Assembly (NCBI GenBank): GCA_022747635.1
Contig: JAKTNV010000005.1
Coordinates: 42,670,238-42,734,237, forward strand
DNA length: 64,000 nt
Source of the DNA: Hetaerina americana
Lineage: Eukaryota; Arthropoda; Insecta; Odonata; Calopterygidae
Direction: 5' to 3'
In this document: positions 58,530 to 64,000 of the stretch, in pieces
Layout: each line of letters opens with the position of its first letter
Numbering within the stretch: the first letter of the stretch is position 1
Program-made: the position numbers and the translations under genes
Notes under the pieces: generated by a model
The model's input: the letters and a program-made list of their open reading frames with translations, nothing else
What the model was told of the DNA's origin: nothing
Database searches by the model: none

Positions 58530-61500
58530 AAATAGAATATTTTGCGTCAAAGTGCTGAATTTTTCATTTATGTTCGCGCGGTATTGCGTAGATGAATGCA
58601 TTTCCCGGCGGAATAAATGGCCCGTGGTTCGATGTCTATTTTTCGTGGAAGTATTTCAGTGGCAGTCAAATTCTCATCCACATATTTTCTACTTCGCCAA
58701 CGTGATTTTCATTTTTGGTGGATGGCATTTTTTAGCGGGGTCTTTCGACAGTTTATTGCAAACGTGGAGAGAATGATTAGGTGGCAAAGGAGGTATAAAT
58801 GCTGATAGACATCGCAGACAGAAGGGACTGACTGATAGGAAAGGATGACCGAGTGTGGTTTTGTATACCCTGTATCTAAGAGATCATTATCACGGTTCAT
58901 TTCCGCGCCGCAAATTCGTGGAAAATAGTAGGAAGAGGTGAAAGTATGGGGTTATGCCTACGCTTTGGAATCAATATTACCTCAAAATAAATTTGGTTAT
59001 GGCCGAGCGGTTACTGCTGTTGCCTAACGGGAACATGCTTGGGCTACTCTTCAAATGAATTGGGGTTGGTGAAAAGGGGTATATTGTTATTCACATGTAA
59101 TGAAAAGGATTTAGATTAATTAAATCTAATTCATAAGGACATAATCTGCAATTTCGTGAAGGAATCCGAGTAGAATTAGTAGCCACGATTCAAAGCGATC
59201 GTCGCTTTTGAACTCGATTTGTAGGACACCATTTCTGGTTTCACTTGACGATGATGCTCACACCTCACTTAATGCAGCGAGGCAATATTCGTTTATTAGT
59301 CGTTAATAATGAGTTACACTTTTTTAATACCTAACCTTGCGATGGCTTACGTTATTGTCACCATGATAACACCAATTAGAGTCAGATTATGGATTTGCCC
59401 TGGAAATTATCTCACAGAGTTGTTCACTTTCAGCTATTCATCGCAACATGCCATCTATCTTACACTCTCTCCTTAGCTGGGCAGACCCACATACGTTATA
59501 TCTTATGTCTTCATGAACGCCTATCCTTTCCCTCCCTCTTCCGTGCTTACACCACATTTCTCTTCTTTCACGGCCTTTTACGTCCCATTTCCTCTCAATT
59601 AGTCCCACATCCGTCTTTTTCGAATTTCTTCCAGCATTTTACTCTCTTCCCCTGCATCTTCTGGTATTTTTTCGTTGGCCTTTCCCTTAGTTCAGCTTAT
59701 TCTCTATAATTTTCCCAGCTTAAGCCTCAATAGACTGCCGCTACGCCAATCTTTTCCACGAGGATGAAGTTACGGGATAATATAAGTTGAAGCTCCAAAT
59801 CAAAGTGTTTACTAATTTTTCTTTATGCCTTAACTTTCTAACTTTATACCTAACTTTATAAAATCTCTTTCTTCATATTCGTAAATACTTATTTCGATTA
59901 AGCTATTTTTTCGCTATTCCTTTTTCTAATAATATTGATTTTCTTAGCAACAGTGCCTAAATAAATGAACCAACTGGTTTATCTGACCTTCAATCTAATG
60001 ATCGGTTTATCCTTCCTAATTATGGAGGATACTATTTCTTTTGTATCTATTTGATGCATGTTTTTTCCATTAATCAAATACTTACCGTGTAATTTGCTTC
60101 AAAAATACTAAAAAACATTTGGCTGACCAATTATACTATTAAATAAAGGTTGATGACCCACAAATATGCCTGAATTAACCTCCCCGCCCTCTTTTAACCC
60201 CATCCTCAGCTTTGCTTATCCACCTCTTAACAATAACTTAGGTTATAAATTTAAAACACGCTGGCAATGAAAATTGTCGTTTTCTACGCATTGAATTGAA
60301 AGCTGTGGCTATTTGATTAGATTTGACTGATTTGTGTTGGCCTGTCTTAGAGTTATCTCTACCCAGATTCCTCGCCGTTATTGTCCTCATCTCTTGAAAA
60401 TAGCCTATCTTTCTAAGGTAATGGTTTTCTATAATTTCGTGTGTTGTTACTCCAAAGTTCCTAAAAAAATCGAATAAGATATTGTTACTCTGTTAAAAAC
60501 CACACGAAAGAGTAAAAATAAATGGGACCTAAATGCTAATGATGTATATTTTTTCGGAGTCAAAGAGAGGAAGGATCAACATAAAGGGAAGTTTAACCTA
60601 CAAATAGGTCTCCTTATTTGGCAAAATGCACGTTGGCTATTCGGGTATTAAAATTTGCTTTTAAGTTTTCTATAGTAACAACTAATTGCACTCAGAAAAT
60701 AATGACGGTTTTAATCTCGAGGTCGTTGGTTTTTTTTCATAACCTTTTGTTCCTTCCTTCGTTGAGATTTTTATTGATGGAGAAAAAAATACGCTACCCG
60801 ATTAAAATTATTAATTGATGGAGCCCTGAAGCCTAATTTAATCATACAATTTTAATTTTTGCACATTTAACTGAAATTCATCATCTATTTTTTTTGCTGT
60901 CGGAATGACCTTTTGAGGGCATGATCTCCATTGATGGTCGCAGTAGACTATGAGTGCTTAGAGTTACCATACAAAGTGTTATATTATGAAACTAGTTTGC
61001 AATTTTTCAGATTTAAATGCCGAAAGTCAGTTTTTAGATGAATTTAATAACATGTTACAAAAGAAAGAAAACATTCAGTTCACGAATTGATTCTAGGTTC
61101 GGCCACATATTGTCGGATGAATGGACTGATACGGCATGCAAAACTTTTTAACCTGAGCAGGTCGTTTTTGAGGCGCACACATTTAATTCATGCCCCACTC
61201 CGTTTTTGAGATTGTAGAAAAAGGTAAGAAATAGGGATATTCGGTAATGTGTTCCTCCAGCACATTAAAAATGTAAAAACTCGGTTCGAGATAAAAAAAA
61301 ATGTAGTCGATCCTCGAAAACAGAAAGTTCACAGAAGATCGAATGCAGTTCTTATGGTCAAATGCGACTTACTGAGAATATAATAGCTCTATAAGTTTGT
61401 TCGCGCGCCATAAAAAAGTGCCTCAAGTTTTAAATGAAAAAAGTGGTGGAAATTTAGACACAGTTGAGAATTCAACTTCTCTGCACGTAATCAGTACCGA

Positions 61501-64000
61501 ATACTTTTTCCGAGTTCCGCCAGTGCAAAAAAATGTTTTCTTTTAAAAAATAAGCCTTGTGGAATTTTTTAGATTTAAAATTTTTTCTAAAATTCGTCCA
61601 ATTTTGAAGCACCCTAACTTTCCAAGTAATTGTTTGAATAAATTGGGGATTGTACCATCTCCTGGGGCACTCGAAATTATTTTCCGGGATGAGTGGGAAA
61701 AAAGATTTGGTTGACCTTAAGATATGACCTAGAAAATGAAAAGAATAATCTTCATGAAATTAGGAAAGACTGAACTCTATGATGTGATTCAGATGTAGAA
61801 TAATGACGGTGGGATAGAGGAGTACTTTTCTTGGCTACTTCTGTTTGATATAATTTGCGGCTTGCTTAAAGAATAAATTAACATTGTTGCTTTAATAATT
61901 TTTCCCGAGTGATGTTTTTTGTCATGATCCTGATATCCTCATGTTGTTGGATTCTACAGTCACGAGAATGCAGGCGACGCATTGGGAACCTACTTGAATC
62001 CTTTTATGCTGCGCAGAAGACGCAAACTTTTAGGAGGAGAGATAATGGTGTTAAATTACCTCTCGGGTAATAAAAGGGAGGAATGCATTACGACTGCATT
62101 TGATGATACATCAATAAGGGCATTATTTCCGATTTGAGGAAAAACTTCAAGCATTCATCTACATGCTGGGAAATCAAGAGCAGAATAGAGTTTTTACCCG
62201 TCGGAAAACTTTGAGCACAAGTGATCATCGGGAATGATGACACTCTTTTCCATCCAGTGGTCAACACCTAAGGTATATGGATTGAGATTAGAAATTTCAT
62301 TTTTTGTGACCTGGTCACGATGATCTACTAATAAATAGGTACCGTGAAAATATCGTAAACGCTTTACCTGGCCCCGTGAAGAACGGCCGAGTAGCAGTTC
62401 CGGGTGAATATAACGAAAGGGAATTAAATGTACTTCGTAGAATTTTCCTACATTATATTTGAAGTGATTTTGGGCGTTACGTAGTTCAGATATACAACAT
62501 CTCCCATGATTCTCATATGCAAGAATAATTTATTAAGGGTTTTAGAACCAATATTGAAATTTTTTTGCAGATAATTTTAGACTCTCGACACTTCTCTTCG
62601 TTTTGATAACGTTGATGGATCCCAAAAATATTTAGCCTGCCAGGGACAAACGAACCGTTAAAATGAAAAGTTACTTCGAAAATTTCCTCTGAAAATTAAT
62701 TTTTTTATGACTGGCCGGAAGTCATCGACGGTTGAAATTAAATTTCACTGGGAATCGACTTGTACATTTTAGCCTCAGACCATATTACGGCTCCGAAAAG
62801 TCTTATTTTTTCAAAGGCCACGACTACTACGACTTCCTCTGATAATGAGCCCTTGTCGCTGCAAATATGTTCAATCCGATCGTATTTAATGTATGTGACT
62901 TCTATTCTTGTTAATTATGGCGTAGAAAATCCACTAATAAAATATAATAACTTCTCATAAGATTATTCTCTCATCGGAAATAAATAATTAAAATTAGGAA
63001 GGTGAATATGAGTATTTTTGAAACTAAAGACGAATCCCGTCATTTTTTCAAAAAAACACATCATCCAGAAATTATTAAGAGTCAAATTAACAGGACAATA
63101 AATGAGAATGCGTAATGAGATAAAATACTAAGAGTAGCAAACAAAAGATATTGTTGTCAAGGCAACTATACCTTAGGGCGAAGAAAAAATATTGCTGGCG
63201 ATTTTTAAAACATAGGAAAATATTTCTTTTGAAAACATTTCCACACACATGCTTATTTACTCTGAAAACCCCTATCTTTCAATCGCTTTCTTTTACATTA
63301 ATATGTCATCAGCATAAAAGCCATTGGGTTACTTAAGTAAATAAGAGAGGCGTCACGGGTTATACACTGAACAATATCTCTATTTAATATTAAACAATAC
63401 CGTTAAATTGACGAGCAATATTAATAGAATGTGAATTTGTCGTTTCTTTTTTATTCATGATATTCTTTATCCATCGGGATAACGGGGAAATTCCCGAATC
63501 GCTCATTATTATAAGAAATGTGACAAGGCATATAAGCCGCCAATGGAGGGATTTGAAAAACAATTTATCTCCTCCGGCTCATTGTACACTGATACGGTTA
63601 CGTCAATATCGGTAAGTCCGATTGGAATATTTATTGATTACATCATTTGTTACCATGGTGACGATGTGCGCAGTAATGGGTAGTTGGGAAGTAAATTATT
63701 GATTCTCAATCACCAAGCCTCCATCATAAATACGCAGTTTCAAGTTAGAATACATAGATACAATTCAAAGAAATTAAAAGCAATCAGCACATTTTCAAAT
63801 AATATATTCTTTCGTGTATTGGAATATGAAACTTTAGTGATTAAGACATTGCCGGGGAGATAGGAACTAACTCCCATTCTCAACTCAAGACTTGAGACAC
63901 ACAGTAAGTACTGCCTCCTAGGCTTTGATTCCCGTTTCCTCTACACGACCCAAAAGTTCCACTTCTCCTCGACAGATATACATGCGGATACAGCGAGAAG
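58530..64000. other. mostly unannotated AT-rich stretch
   Basis: A tRNA A-box-like patch (TTATGGCCGAGCGGTTA) at about 58997-59013 has no B box or cloverleaf after it. The 106-residue plus-strand frame 59389-59709 has no recognised domain. Confidence 0.4.

Noticed and set aside
58997..59013. tRNA-Ser or tRNA-Leu gene suggested by TTATGGCCGAGCGGTTA
   Set aside because: Only an A-box match; no B box or cloverleaf follows.

Overview
The window looks like non-coding, repeat-rich DNA of an arthropod nuclear genome, most likely an insect. The evidence is an AT-rich background, long (AT)n microsatellites, mariner elements flanked by TA, degenerate non-LTR retrotransposons of at least three kinds, tRNA-derived repeats, and no bacterial-style gene packing. 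I found no convincing host protein-coding exon. Nearly every protein-like ORF is transposon-derived or a chance frame, so the window is probably intergenic or deep intronic.

Layout. 0-8 kb is mostly featureless, with a 31-bp-stem hairpin (905-971), an imperfect inverted repeat (2011-2171), a tRNA-like fragment (about 2875-2950), a perfect 20-bp hairpin (5501-5547), and a dispersed repeat with an inverted duplication (7628-7750) whose partner lies at 51970. From 8.3 to 14.1 kb is a LINE graveyard. It holds 3' ends of one family at 8.3-8.8 kb, a 5'-truncated LINE (family A) at 9187-10915, a copy of A with its middle deleted at 11176-11740, and scrambled minus-strand pieces of a second LINE (family B) at 11945-14075. 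At 21500-22252 is an internally deleted mariner that keeps its DNA-binding domain. At 23741-25070 is a full-length mariner with an intact 357-residue D,D34D transposase. A near-identical reversed copy with one homopolymer insertion lies at 54374-55705.

The most unusual segment is 25.1-27.4 kb. A 457-bp unit carrying a 75-nt tRNA-like sequence occurs as two tandem partial or full copies on the minus strand facing two on the plus strand, forming a palindrome. It adjoins a second palindrome whose arms carry hammerhead-ribozyme-like motifs. Related hammerhead-like motifs recur at about 11.03, 11.85 and 25.2 kb next to (AT)n tracts; the arrangement resembles termini of Penelope-like elements. A third 3' end of LINE family A follows at 27.34 kb.

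Beyond 28 kb features are sparse: a third mariner fragment (29.44-29.8 kb), a CR1/Jockey-type reverse transcriptase fragment (34.0-34.6 kb), another RT fragment beside a tRNA-like sequence (38.48-38.97 kb), and CpG-rich or GC-rich stretches near 19.3, 31.4, 52.3 and 58.1 kb that could be regulatory. No host genes act together here; the structure is explained by repeated transposon insertion, deletion and inversion, often at (AT)n tracts.
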